Shown here: positions 50,963-59,245 of the stretch, piece by piece
Numbering within the stretch: the first letter of the stretch is position 1
How the letters are laid out: the number at the start of each line of letters is the position of its first letter
Assembly (NCBI GenBank): GCA_945948535.1
Contig: CAMFBN010000001.1
Span: 62,001 to 126,000 of the forward strand
Length of the DNA stretch: 64,000 nucleotides
Source of the DNA: an uncultured Clostridia bacterium
Lineage (GTDB): Bacteria > Bacillota > Clostridia > Oscillospirales > Oscillospiraceae
Reading direction: 5' to 3'
Program-made: the position numbers and the translations under genes
The notes under the pieces: generated by a model
What the model was told of the DNA's origin: nothing
The model's database searches: none
The model's input: the letters and a program-made list of their open reading frames with translations, nothing else

Positions 50963-51215
50963 GTGCTTATCGGCTGTACTCAGCAGACAGATCATGTGTA
51001 ATTGTCAGAGTTGACAGTTGAAAGTAAAGGAGTCCCTACGGGACAATTGAATCATTATGTCTATAAACCGGACATTCTCTTGCAAATGTGTCGCGATCAA
51101 GATTTGTCGGGAGATTTTAAATCATCCCGAAGGGATACCACAACTTTCAACTGTCAACTTTCAATTGTCAACTCAGTTACAGTTTGTTGTTTTGCTGACA
51201 AAAACCGATAAGCAC
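50963..51215. repeat. Heptad-hairpin repeat, TTGACAA class, copy E, within an 11-bp inverted frame
   Basis: The copy itself covers about 51001-51177: heptads, left core GGAGTCCC-TAC-GGGACAATTG (51029-51049), a 68-bp middle, right core AATC-ATCCCGAAGGGAT-ACCACAACT (51118-51144), inverted heptads. Outside it, GTGCTTATCGG (50963-50973) and its inverse CCGATAAGCAC (51205-51215) mark a larger unit. No gene in 50874-51230. Confidence 0.75.
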
Positions 51216-51230
51216 ATAATAAATACCACA

Positions 51231-52088
51231 CTACCTTTTCCGGTACTCCCGCGGGGTCAGACCGAACCGGGCCTTGAAGGCGCGGTTGAAATAGGACAGA
51301 TTCTTAAAGCCCGTCCGTTCCGCTACCGCCAGAACGGTATCGTCGGTGCCGCGCAGAGCCTCCGCCGCCGCGTTCAGGCGGCAGGCGTTGAGATACTCCG
51401 TAAAGCTCTGGCCGGTCATCTGCCGGAACCAGCGCATAAAATGGCTGGGGCTGCACTGACACACCCCGGCAGCCTCCGCTACGGAAAGGGTTTCGGCATA
51501 GTGGGTGGTCACATATTGCAGGATCGTTTTCAGCCGCCGGGTGTCCGCGTTTTCGCTGGGGGGCAGCGTGTCGCTCTGGGCAACCAGCAGCGACAGCAGG
51601 CTCAGCAGCAGTCCCTTGACTTGCAGCTCATATCCCAGTACCCGGTCCCAGTTCACGTCCTCCAATTGCCGCAAACATCCCAGCGCCCCGTCATAGCAGG
51701 GGTGCCCCGGCGTCAGCCGGGAGGGCAGGGACAGCCGCCCGCTCTGCAGGGGCAGCAGATACCGCCGGTAGCACAGGTCGCTGGAACCCCCCAGCAGCTC
51801 CACCTCAAAGATAATGTTCTCATATTCCATTGTCTCTCCGGGAAGCTGACCCAGTCCGTGGAGCATACCGGGGGCAAGCACAAAGATGTCCCCTGCCCGG
51901 GCTGTCACCGGCTCCAGCCCCACCTGCACCGTCCCCGCGCCCTTTTTCACAAATACCAGTTCCATGCTGTTCTGCCAATGCAGCGCCACCTGAGGGAAGT
52001 CCTTGGGAATGGTGCAGGGGTAGATGTCAAAGGGAAACCACCTGTCGCCGTGGCGTTTGTTTTCCTGCAAAGCTGCCGTATCCGCCAT
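51231..52088 (-). CDS. AraC family transcriptional regulator
   Basis: A 285-residue regulator. N-terminal cupin-like sensor (HWQNSMELVFVKKGAGTVQVG...ARAGDIFVLAPGMLHGL). The C-terminal double helix-turn-helix has ETLSVAEAAGVCQCSPSHFMRWFRQMTGQSFTEYLN and the signature VAERTGFKNLSYFNRAFKARFGLTPREYR. ATG 52088 has AGGAGG 9 nt upstream; the GTG at 52097 is too close. It is divergent from glgP across 113 bp and may control it in response to a sugar; inference. Confidence 0.93.
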   Translation of the reverse strand: MADTAALQENKRHGDRWFPFDIYPCTIPKDFPQVALHWQNSMELVFVKKGAGTVQVGLEPVTARAGDIFVLAPGMLHGLGQLPGETMEYENIIFEVELLGGSSDLCYRRYLLPLQSGRLSLPSRLTPGHPCYDGALGCLRQLEDVNWDRVLGYELQVKGLLLSLLSLLVAQSDTLPPSENADTRRLKTILQYVTTHYAETLSVAEAAGVCQCSPSHFMRWFRQMTGQSFTEYLNACRLNAAAEALRGTDDTVLAVAERTGFKNLSYFNRAFKARFGLTPREYRKR

Positions 52089-52201
52089 TTCAATCACCCT
52101 CCTATGCTAGTATTGTATCACAATTGGATTGTTTCGTGCAAGATATTACTGAAAATTCGTGGTATAGTGTAGACAGGGAAAAAGAAAAGGAGGAACCCTT
52201 T

Positions 52202-54463
52202 ATGACTATGACCGAAACTCTGACCAAATTAACGGGCAAGGAGCTGTCCCAGTGCACCAACAGCGAAGTGTACCTTGCCCTTCTGAAGCTGGTAAACGAG
52301 AAGTCCGCCCAGCGGATTCGCCCGGTGGAGGGCCGGAAGCTGTACTACATCAGCGCGGAATTCCTCATCGGCAAGCTGCTGTCCAACAACCTCATCAATC
52401 TGGGGCTGTATGACGAGGTCCGCTCTGCCCTCCTGGCCGCGGGAAAAAATCTGGCGGATATTGAAGAGGTGGAGCCGGAGCCCTCTCTGGGCAACGGCGG
52501 TCTGGGCCGTCTGGCGGCTTGCTTCCTGGATTCCCTCGCTACCCTGAACCTGCCCGGCGACGGCATCGGCCTGCGGTATCACTTTGGCCTGTTCCACCAG
52601 TCTCTGGCGGACGGCGTGCAGAAGGAGCTGCCCGACCCCTGGCTCACCAATCACAGCTGGGCAGAAAAGACGGATTGTACCTACCCCGTCACCCTCGGCG
52701 GCAAAAACTACACCGCCCGGCTTTACAAGCTGGCGGTCACCGGCTACGAGGGCCGCACCAACACCCTGAACCTGTTCGACATTGACACGGTGGACGAGAG
52801 CATCGTTCACGACGGCATCACCTTCGACAAAACCGCCATCGACAAGAATCTGACCCTGTTCCTGTATCCCGACGACTCCGACGAGGCAGGCCGTCAGCTG
52901 CGCATTTACCAGCAGTACCTGATGGTGTCCGCCGGCGCCCAGCTGATTCTGGCGGAGTGCGCTGCCCGGGGCTGCGACTACCACAACCTCGCGGACTACG
53001 CCGCCATTCAGATCAACGACACCCACCCCAGCATGGTCATCCCTGAGCTGATTCGTTTGCTGGGCGAGAAGGGCATTGAATTCGACGAAGCCGTTGAGAT
53101 CGTCACCAAGACCTGCGCCTACACCAACCACACCATTCTGGCAGAGGCCCTGGAAAAGTGGCCCCGGGCCTATCTGGAAGCCGCCGTACCCCAGTTGATG
53201 CCCATTATCGAGAAGCTGGACGCGGTGGTTGCCAAGCGCACCGAGGATAAGAGCCTTGCCATTATCGACAAGGACGGCAAAGTGCACATGGCCCACATGG
53301 ACATCCACTTCACCCACTCCACCAACGGTGTCGCCGCCCTGCACACCCAGATTCTGAAGGATTCCGAACTGCACGGCTTCTATAAGCTCTACCCCGAGAA
53401 GTTCAACAACAAGACCAACGGCATCACCTTCCGCCGGTGGCTCATCAAGTGCAATCCCCTGCTGACCAGCCAGATTGAGAACCTCATCGGCACCGGCTTC
53501 CACAAGGACGCCGCCCAGCTTACCAAGCTGCTGGCCTATGAAAACGATACGCCCGTGCTGGAGCGGCTGGCTGCCATCAAGAAGGAGAATAAGCGGGAGC
53601 TGTGCCGGTGGCTGAAGCAGGAGCAGGGCATCACCGTCAATCCCGGCGCCATGTTCGACATTCAGTCCAAGCGGCTGCATGAGTACAAGCGGCAGCAACT
53701 GAACCTGCTGTACCTCATTCACCAGTATTTCGAGATCAAGGCCGGGCATCTGCCCCCGGTGCCGCTGGTTTCCATCTTCGGCGCCAAGGCTGCTCCCGCC
53801 TACACCATCGCCAAGGACATTATTCACGCGCTGCTGACCCTGTCCAAGGTCATTGCCGCCGATCCGGTGGTTTCCCAGTGGCTGCAGATCGTATTCGTGG
53901 AAAACTACAACGTCACCGCCGCCGAGAAGATGATTCCCGCCTGCGACCTGTCGGAACAGATCAGTCTGGCTTCCAAGGAGGCCTCCGGTACCGGCAACAT
54001 GAAGTTTATGCTGAACGGCGCCCTGACCCTTGGCACCATGGACGGCGCCAATGTGGAAATCAGCCAGCAGGTTGGCTCCGACAATATTTATATCTTCGGT
54101 CAGACCTCCCAGCAGGTCATCCGCCGCTACGCCGCCGGGGACTACAAGGCGTCCGAGTGGTACGAGGGCGACCCCAACCTGCGCCGGGCCATCGACTTCC
54201 TGACCAGCCCCGAAATGACACAGGCCGGCTCCTATGAGCTGCTGAGCCGTCTTCAGAAGGAGCTGAAGGGCAAGGACTGGTTCCAGACTCTGCCGGACTT
54301 CAACGCCTATGTGGTGCGCAAGGGCCAGGCGCTGGAAGACTACGCCATCAATCCTCTGGACTGGAGCCGCCGCTGCCTGGTGAATATCGCCAAGGCCGGC
54401 CTGTTCTCCTCCGACCGCACCATTGCCGAATACAATCAGGATATCTGGCACCTGGGCAAATAA
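52202..54463 (+). CDS. glgP: Glycogen/starch alpha-glucan phosphorylase
   Basis: A 753-residue GT35 enzyme that releases alpha-glucose-1-phosphate from glycogen. The N-terminal YYISAEFLIGKLLSNNLINLG, EPSLGNGGLGRLAACFLDSLA and IQINDTHPSM are standard. The PLP lysine is Lys601 in EASGTGNMKFMLNGALTLGT. It is shorter than E. coli GlgP (about 815) because of a reduced middle part between residues 190 and 280, as in other Firmicutes. ATG 52202 has AAGGAGG 8 nt upstream; the upstream frame lies on the araC gene. Confidence 0.96.
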   Translation: MTMTETLTKLTGKELSQCTNSEVYLALLKLVNEKSAQRIRPVEGRKLYYISAEFLIGKLLSNNLINLGLYDEVRSALLAAGKNLADIEEVEPEPSLGNGGLGRLAACFLDSLATLNLPGDGIGLRYHFGLFHQSLADGVQKELPDPWLTNHSWAEKTDCTYPVTLGGKNYTARLYKLAVTGYEGRTNTLNLFDIDTVDESIVHDGITFDKTAIDKNLTLFLYPDDSDEAGRQLRIYQQYLMVSAGAQLILAECAARGCDYHNLADYAAIQINDTHPSMVIPELIRLLGEKGIEFDEAVEIVTKTCAYTNHTILAEALEKWPRAYLEAAVPQLMPIIEKLDAVVAKRTEDKSLAIIDKDGKVHMAHMDIHFTHSTNGVAALHTQILKDSELHGFYKLYPEKFNNKTNGITFRRWLIKCNPLLTSQIENLIGTGFHKDAAQLTKLLAYENDTPVLERLAAIKKENKRELCRWLKQEQGITVNPGAMFDIQSKRLHEYKRQQLNLLYLIHQYFEIKAGHLPPVPLVSIFGAKAAPAYTIAKDIIHALLTLSKVIAADPVVSQWLQIVFVENYNVTAAEKMIPACDLSEQISLASKEASGTGNMKFMLNGALTLGTMDGANVEISQQVGSDNIYIFGQTSQQVIRRYAAGDYKASEWYEGDPNLRRAIDFLTSPEMTQAGSYELLSRLQKELKGKDWFQTLPDFNAYVVRKGQALEDYAINPLDWSRRCLVNIAKAGLFSSDRTIAEYNQDIWHLGK

Positions 54464-54471
54464 GGATGAAA

Positions 54472-54501
54472 AAAGGCGGCATTCGCGCGAATGCCGCCTT
54501 T
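54472..54501. terminator. Bidirectional terminator glgP / ZIP gene
   Basis: AAAGGCGGCATTCGC / GCGAATGCCGCCTTT perfect palindrome between two convergent genes. Confidence 0.85.
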
Positions 54502-54503
54502 CT

Positions 54504-55352
54504 TCACACATAAATTATAATCACGCCTGTCAGCATACCGATGACCGTCGCGGCGGCAGGGAGCTTGGAGCGCCACATGAGAATGGCTTCCGGCATCAGC
54601 TCGCCGAAGACCACATACAGCATGGCGCCGGAGGCAAAGCTCAGGGACAGCGCCAGCGCCGTGGGGCCCATGGCGCCCACCATAAAGCCCAGCAGCGCGC
54701 CCAAAACGGTGGGGAATCCGGTCAGCGCCGTGACGACCACGGAACGAGCCTTGGGCATTCCGCCGGAAATCAGGGGCACCGCCACCGCCATTCCCTCGGG
54801 AATGTTGTGCAGGCCGATGACTACCGCCATGGTCAGGCCGCCCCGGTTCAGCAGGGTCTGCCCCGCCGTCCGGGCAAAGGACGCGCCGATGACCATGCCC
54901 TCCGGCACGTTATGCAGGGCAATGGCCGCTGCCATCACCAGTCCCGCCAGAAACAGTCCGCTGCGGGGCTGACGGCCCTCCCGGTGCTCCTTCAGATGGT
55001 TGGCGTGGGTCAGCTCTTCCAGCGAGTCCGCCGTTTTGGGGTGGTTTTCATCAATGTGAGCCACCTCGTGGTTGGTTTTGTGGTCAATCAGCGCATTCAG
55101 CAGGGCGATTACCACATACCCCACCAGCACGCCGGTGACCACCAGCCCCACATCGTTGCTCAGGTCGTCCGGATGCAGCGCCTCCGTCAGCAGGTCAAAG
55201 CACACGACGGACGTCATTACCCCGGCGGCAAAGGACAGCAGCAGGCTGACGGTCTTGCTGGAATCCTTCCGGAACAGGCAGGAAACCAATCCGCCCAAGC
55301 CGGTACCGCCCATACCCGCAAGGGCGGTGATGCCGATTACGCTCCAAATCAT
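54504..55352 (-). CDS. ZIP family metal transporter
   Basis: A 282-residue membrane protein with eight expected segments, importing divalent metal such as zinc. Metal motifs are HNVPEG and HNIPEG in segments IV and V. A His-rich cytosolic loop (HKTNHEVAHIDENHP...HANHLKEH) lies between segments III and IV. ATG 55352 has AAGGAGG 11 nt upstream. Closest in layout to ZupT/GufA-type proteins. Confidence 0.93.
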   Translation of the reverse strand: MIWSVIGITALAGMGGTGLGGLVSCLFRKDSSKTVSLLLSFAAGVMTSVVCFDLLTEALHPDDLSNDVGLVVTGVLVGYVVIALLNALIDHKTNHEVAHIDENHPKTADSLEELTHANHLKEHREGRQPRSGLFLAGLVMAAAIALHNVPEGMVIGASFARTAGQTLLNRGGLTMAVVIGLHNIPEGMAVAVPLISGGMPKARSVVVTALTGFPTVLGALLGFMVGAMGPTALALSLSFASGAMLYVVFGELMPEAILMWRSKLPAAATVIGMLTGVIIIYV

Positions 55353-55498
55353 TTTCTGGGAAGCCTCCTTATCTGTTAGCCTATGATAACTTATCGTGAC
55401 ATATGGTACCACAGCAGGAAACGGCTGTCAATTCGCTTTTTGCCCTATTTTCCCCGAAATTCTTCCGGTTCTGCCGCTAAAATCACAACAGCAAAAAA

Positions 55499-55537
55499 GC
55501 GCCCCGCCTGCCGCGCAAAGCGCGATAGGCGGGGCGC
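55499..55537 (-). terminator. Terminator of Hsp20 gene
   Basis: GCGCCCCGCCTGCCGCGC pairs with GCGCGATAGGCGGGGCGC (mismatches in the middle), loop AAA; on the minus strand it runs into TTTTTTGC. Confidence 0.85.
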
Positions 55538-55546
55538 AATGGTTAT

Positions 55547-55993
55547 TTACTCGATGAAAATGGAAGTGCTGGCAGGCAGCTCCTTCCGGGCGGCCTTGGG
55601 TACGGACAGCCTCAGAATGCCGTCCTCATACTTGGCGCCGATCTCCTCGGGACGGACATTCTCGCCCACATAGAAGCTCCGGCTGCAAACGCCGGCGTAA
55701 CGCTCCCGGCGGAGATACTTGCCGTTTTGATCGCTCTGGTCCTTGTCCAGGCCCTTGGACGCGCCGATGGTCAGGTAGCCATTCTTCAGGTCAACCGTGA
55801 TCTCGTCCTTCTTGAAGCCGGGCAGGTCCACATCCACCTCGTAGGTATCCTCCAGCTCCCGGACATCGGTCTTCATCAGATTCCGGGCGTGTTTGCCGTA
55901 CAGCGGGTCATTGCCCCGGACAGGCATCAGCATGTCAAAGGGGTCTGTAAACAAATCATCGAACAGGTTCTCACCAAAAAAGCCAGGCAACAT
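55547..55993 (-). CDS. Hsp20/alpha-crystallin small heat-shock protein
   Basis: A 148-residue ATP-independent chaperone. The alpha-crystallin domain spans about 38-135: MKTDVRELEDTYEVDVDLPGFKKDEITVDLKNGYLTIGAS, then SRSFYVGENVRPEEIGAKYEDGILRLSVPK. The C-terminal tail is short and lacks a clear I-x-I motif before SIFIE. GGAGG stands 8 nt before the ATG. A CIRCE operator over its promoter indicates control by the repressor HrcA. Confidence 0.96.
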   Translation of the reverse strand: MLPGFFGENLFDDLFTDPFDMLMPVRGNDPLYGKHARNLMKTDVRELEDTYEVDVDLPGFKKDEITVDLKNGYLTIGASKGLDKDQSDQNGKYLRRERYAGVCSRSFYVGENVRPEEIGAKYEDGILRLSVPKAARKELPASTSIFIE

Positions 55994-56091
55994 AAGTCAT
56001 TCCTCCATTCAATCTTTCGTTGGCGTCTGACGGAATGTCGGGCGTTGGCGAACTAACGTTACCTTCTGCTCCTCTTTCAAGGAACACCTGT

Positions 56092-56119
56092 ATTATAGCA
56101 CCGATTTTAGCACTGTCAA
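56092..56119 (-). promoter_or_regulatory. Promoter of Hsp20 gene
   Basis: TTGACA, 16-bp spacer, TATAAT on the minus strand, the -35 box lying within the CIRCE element. Leader of about 95 nt. Confidence 0.82.
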
Positions 56120-56133
56120 GGTCAGAGTGCTAA
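56107..56133. promoter_or_regulatory. CIRCE operator (HrcA binding site)
   Basis: TTAGCACTG, 9-bp spacer, GAGTGCTAA: one mismatch to the CIRCE consensus (TTAGCACTC-N9-GAGTGCTAA). It overlaps the -35 box of the Hsp20 promoter, so HrcA binding should block it until heat shock. Confidence 0.93.
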
Positions 56134-56176
56134 AGTTCATAAAGCATCTTATATTTGTTCACAGATTCTGCGAAAT

Positions 56177-57100
56177 CTACATTCCGAACAGGAGCTGCCC
56201 CGCCGCGATGATCACAGGCAGGCTGATTGCAAAGCAAATGGTGGAAAACAGCACCGACCGGGCGCACAGCTCCGGGCAGGTATCGGTCTGAATGGCATAA
56301 ATGGTGGTCAGCGTGGCGCAGGGACAGGCCAGATACACCAGCACGCACAGCTTGTCCCGGGCATCCATGGGCATAGCCATGAGTACCGGCATGGCAAGTG
56401 CCGGAATCAGGAAATTCCGCAGCGCCATCACCAGATATACCGCCTTTTCCCGGAAAATCGCCGTCAGGTCATTTTCCGACAGCATGACGCCGATAATAAT
56501 GAGGGACAGGGGCGTAATCATGCTGCCGATGCTGCTGACCACGGTCTGCACCGGGGCGGGCCAGTGGATACCCAGCGCCAGCATGGCAAGCAGTGCGAAG
56601 GTGGCAAGGGTGGGCACCGTAAGGATTGCTTTCAAATTGATTTTTCCGCCCGTAAACAGGGGCATCTGAATGGTAAAGAACAGCACGTTGAAAACAATCA
56701 GCGCCGCGCAGTTATAGAGCACCGCGATTTCCCCAAACAGCGCCTGGCACAGGGGCAGGCCCAAAAAGGTGCAGTTGGGAAAGGTAATCAGACTGGTCAT
56801 AGCGGCGCGGAATTTATCCTCCGCGTGAAATACGCGCAAAAGCAGCAGGCTGCCTGCCATTGCGCCGCCCATGGTCAGGGCCATAATGCCTATGGCGATG
56901 CCCAGACTGCGGAAGCCCTTCGCGCCCACCTCCATGCTAGCGGCGGACAGAATGGTGAAGGGCAGGATCAGGCTGGAGCAGAGCTTCGTCAGGTATTTCC
57001 GCTGGTCCGGGTTGATGATACCCAGTTTTCCCGCGCCCGCGCCCACTGCCACATAGCAGAAAATTACCAAAATCTGCTGCAAAACCAAATTCATTGACAT
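56177..57100 (-). CDS. AEC family transporter
   Basis: A 307-residue carrier with about ten segments of the auxin-efflux-carrier family, whose bacterial members move malate, other organic acids or small metabolites. Typical features: VAVGAGAGKLGIINPDQRKYLTKLCSSLILPFTILSA, FPNCTFLGLPLCQALFG, and IIIGVMLSENDL in the half-way crossing. AGGAG stands 7 nt before the ATG. It starts 10 bp after the M24 peptidase stop, so it is likely in that operon. Confidence 0.9.
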   Translation of the reverse strand: MSMNLVLQQILVIFCYVAVGAGAGKLGIINPDQRKYLTKLCSSLILPFTILSAASMEVGAKGFRSLGIAIGIMALTMGGAMAGSLLLLRVFHAEDKFRAAMTSLITFPNCTFLGLPLCQALFGEIAVLYNCAALIVFNVLFFTIQMPLFTGGKINLKAILTVPTLATFALLAMLALGIHWPAPVQTVVSSIGSMITPLSLIIIGVMLSENDLTAIFREKAVYLVMALRNFLIPALAMPVLMAMPMDARDKLCVLVYLACPCATLTTIYAIQTDTCPELCARSVLFSTICFAISLPVIIAAGQLLFGM

Positions 57101-57110
57101 AATATTTCTC

Positions 57111-58202
57111 CTATTTGTCGGGGAAGGGAATCACCTGCAGCTCTTTGGGATAGCGGTTCAGCACCTCACAGCCGTCCTCGGTAATCAGCACCAGGTCCTC
57201 AATGCGGACGCCGATGTTCTCCTCGGGAATATAAATCCCCGGCTCCACGGAGAAGCACTGACCGGGCTGAATGACGGCGTCATTGACGGCGGACACATCC
57301 CCCGCCTCGTGAACCTCCAAGCCGATGGAGTGTCCCGTGCGGTGGGTGAAATACCGGCCAAAGCCCATTTCCTCGATATAGCTTCTGGCGGCGTTGTCCA
57401 CATCCCGCATCCGATTGCCGGGCTTTGCCGCCGCAATGCCGCGGCGGTTGGCTTCCAGCACCACCTCATAAATCTGCCGCTGGCGGTCAGATACCGTGCC
57501 GAGGAACACCGTCCGGGTCATATCGGAGCAGTAATTGTCCTTCAATCCGCCGATGTCCAGCACTACGCCGTCGCCGAATTTTCCCCGGGAAGCGTCCGGC
57601 TCATGATGGGGGTCTGCCGCGTTTCCGGCAAACGCCGTGATCGGTTCAAAGGAAAAGCCCTCGCACCCGGCATCGGTATAGAGTTTCATGAGGATATCTT
57701 TCAGTTCCAACTCCGTGTGGTCTTCGCTGAGGACTGCAACCAGTTTTTCCATGACCTCGTCATTGAGCCGGGAGGCTGTCCGCATTTTTTCCTGCTCGTC
57801 GGGGGTCTTAATTCTTCGGACACTGTCTACGATGGAAGAGCTGTTCACATAGCCGCTGGCAGCCTTCAATTCCTGCAAGCGCAGCAGGAACCGGGCGGGC
57901 CAGTTTTTATCGATGGCCACAGGGGCTGCGGAATCCATCAAGCGGCTGAGGATTTCCACGCCGTCCTGCGTATCGTTGTAATACTGAATCTCCACGCCCA
58001 GATCCCGGGTCTGCCGGAACAGGTCGTTGACCAGCAGCTTATGGTTTCCGTTTCGGTTCAGGTAGAGCACCAGCAGCCGCTCGCCGGGGTGAATCCATGC
58101 TCCGGTAAGGTAGAAAATCACCGCCGGGTCGGAAATAATGAGCTGGGGAACATTTTCCTCGGCCATAGCGGCGAGAATTGCGTTTAATTTCTGTTTATCC
58201 AT
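57111..58202 (-). CDS. M24 family metallopeptidase (Xaa-Pro aminopeptidase-like)
   Basis: A 363-residue protein with a creatinase-like N-terminal domain (about 1-130) and the M24 pita-bread domain. The five metal ligands can be read: Asp in VLDIGG, Asp in CSDMTRTVF, His in RTGHSIGLEVHE, Glu in FSVEPGIYI and Glu in VRIEDLVLI. It would cleave peptides with proline in position two, though other members act on creatine-like compounds. ATG 58202 has AGGAGGT 6 nt upstream (6 bases before it is another ATG too close to that site). Lies 55 bp behind the BMP-type ABC operon. Confidence 0.92.
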   Translation of the reverse strand: MDKQKLNAILAAMAEENVPQLIISDPAVIFYLTGAWIHPGERLLVLYLNRNGNHKLLVNDLFRQTRDLGVEIQYYNDTQDGVEILSRLMDSAAPVAIDKNWPARFLLRLQELKAASGYVNSSSIVDSVRRIKTPDEQEKMRTASRLNDEVMEKLVAVLSEDHTELELKDILMKLYTDAGCEGFSFEPITAFAGNAADPHHEPDASRGKFGDGVVLDIGGLKDNYCSDMTRTVFLGTVSDRQRQIYEVVLEANRRGIAAAKPGNRMRDVDNAARSYIEEMGFGRYFTHRTGHSIGLEVHEAGDVSAVNDAVIQPGQCFSVEPGIYIPEENIGVRIEDLVLITEDGCEVLNRYPKELQVIPFPDK

Positions 58203-58257
58203 ATCCATACCTCCTATCGAAATAACGCGCCGCCCGGGCCCGGGCGGCGCTTGTGTT

Positions 58258-59241
58258 CTACCGGTCTTCCCGGAAATAGGGAACGCCCAGGCTCTCGGGG
58301 GGCTGGTTGTCCCGCTTGTTGCGCATACTGGTGAGCACCAGCACGAAGATCGTGACAATGTAGGGCAGCATTTTGTACAGCTCCTTCACCGCCAGATTGG
58401 TGCCCGTGGGGATGAACAGGTACAGGATATACAGACCGCCGAAGAGAATGGAGGCAAGAATCCCCACGTTGGGCCGCCAGATGGTGAAGATGACCAGCGC
58501 GATGGCCAGCCAGCCCCGGTCGCCGAAGGCATCGTTGCTCCAGACGCCGCAGGCGTAGTCCATGACATAGTACAGGCCGCCCAAACCCGCAATCATGCTG
58601 CCCACGCAGGTAGCAACATACTTATACTTTGCAATATCAATGCCGGCAGCGTCGGCGGTAGCGGGGCTTTCGCCCACGGCCCGCAGCTGCAGGCCCACCC
58701 GGGTACGCTTCAGCACATAGGAGCACACCAGCGCAATGATAATTGCCACATAGGCAAGGAAGCCATAGGAGCAGAACAGCTTGCCGAAAACCCCCAGTTT
58801 GTCCGTAAAGGGCAGACTTTTACTAAAGTAGGCGCTGGTGGCGGACAGGGCGATGGAGGGCACCTCGCTGCCGGTGAGCTTAATCAGGGAGCCGCCGAAG
58901 AAGTTGCCGAAGCCCACGCCGAAGGTGGTCATGGCAAGGCCCGTCACGTTCTGGTTGGCCCGGAGGTTCACCGTCAGGAAGCAGTACAGAAGACCCATGA
59001 GGAGCGAACCCAGCAGGCAGCACAGGACAGGAATGGCAACCGCAAGGAAGCCGTTCATATGCCCGCTCTGCTCATAGAAGAAAGCGCCGATGACGCCGCA
59101 GATGCCGCCCACATACATGATGCCAGGGATGCCCAGATTCAGGTTGCCGGACTTTTCCGTCAGGGTCTCACCGGTAGCGCCCAGCAGCAGCGGGATGCCC
59201 TGCATGACGGCACGGGGGAAAAACGATACAAAATCAAACAT
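58258..59241 (-). CDS. BMP-type ABC transporter permease (NupQ-like)
   Basis: A 327-residue membrane protein with 8-9 segments of the BPD_transp_2 family. It reads GIPLLLGATGETLTEKSGNLNLGIPGIMYVGG, typical of the second permease in nucleoside-type BmpA systems, and LKRTRVGLQLRAVGESPATADAAGIDIAKYK in the ATPase-contact loop. It follows the first permease by 4 bp. With it, it forms the channel for the lipoprotein-delivered substrate. Confidence 0.92.
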   Translation of the reverse strand: MFDFVSFFPRAVMQGIPLLLGATGETLTEKSGNLNLGIPGIMYVGGICGVIGAFFYEQSGHMNGFLAVAIPVLCCLLGSLLMGLLYCFLTVNLRANQNVTGLAMTTFGVGFGNFFGGSLIKLTGSEVPSIALSATSAYFSKSLPFTDKLGVFGKLFCSYGFLAYVAIIIALVCSYVLKRTRVGLQLRAVGESPATADAAGIDIAKYKYVATCVGSMIAGLGGLYYVMDYACGVWSNDAFGDRGWLAIALVIFTIWRPNVGILASILFGGLYILYLFIPTGTNLAVKELYKMLPYIVTIFVLVLTSMRNKRDNQPPESLGVPYFREDR

Positions 59242-59245
59242 TTCC

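Noticed and set aside
54541-54972. 143-residue plus-strand frame
   Set aside because: Antisense to the ZIP transporter gene, which has both HNxPEG motifs.
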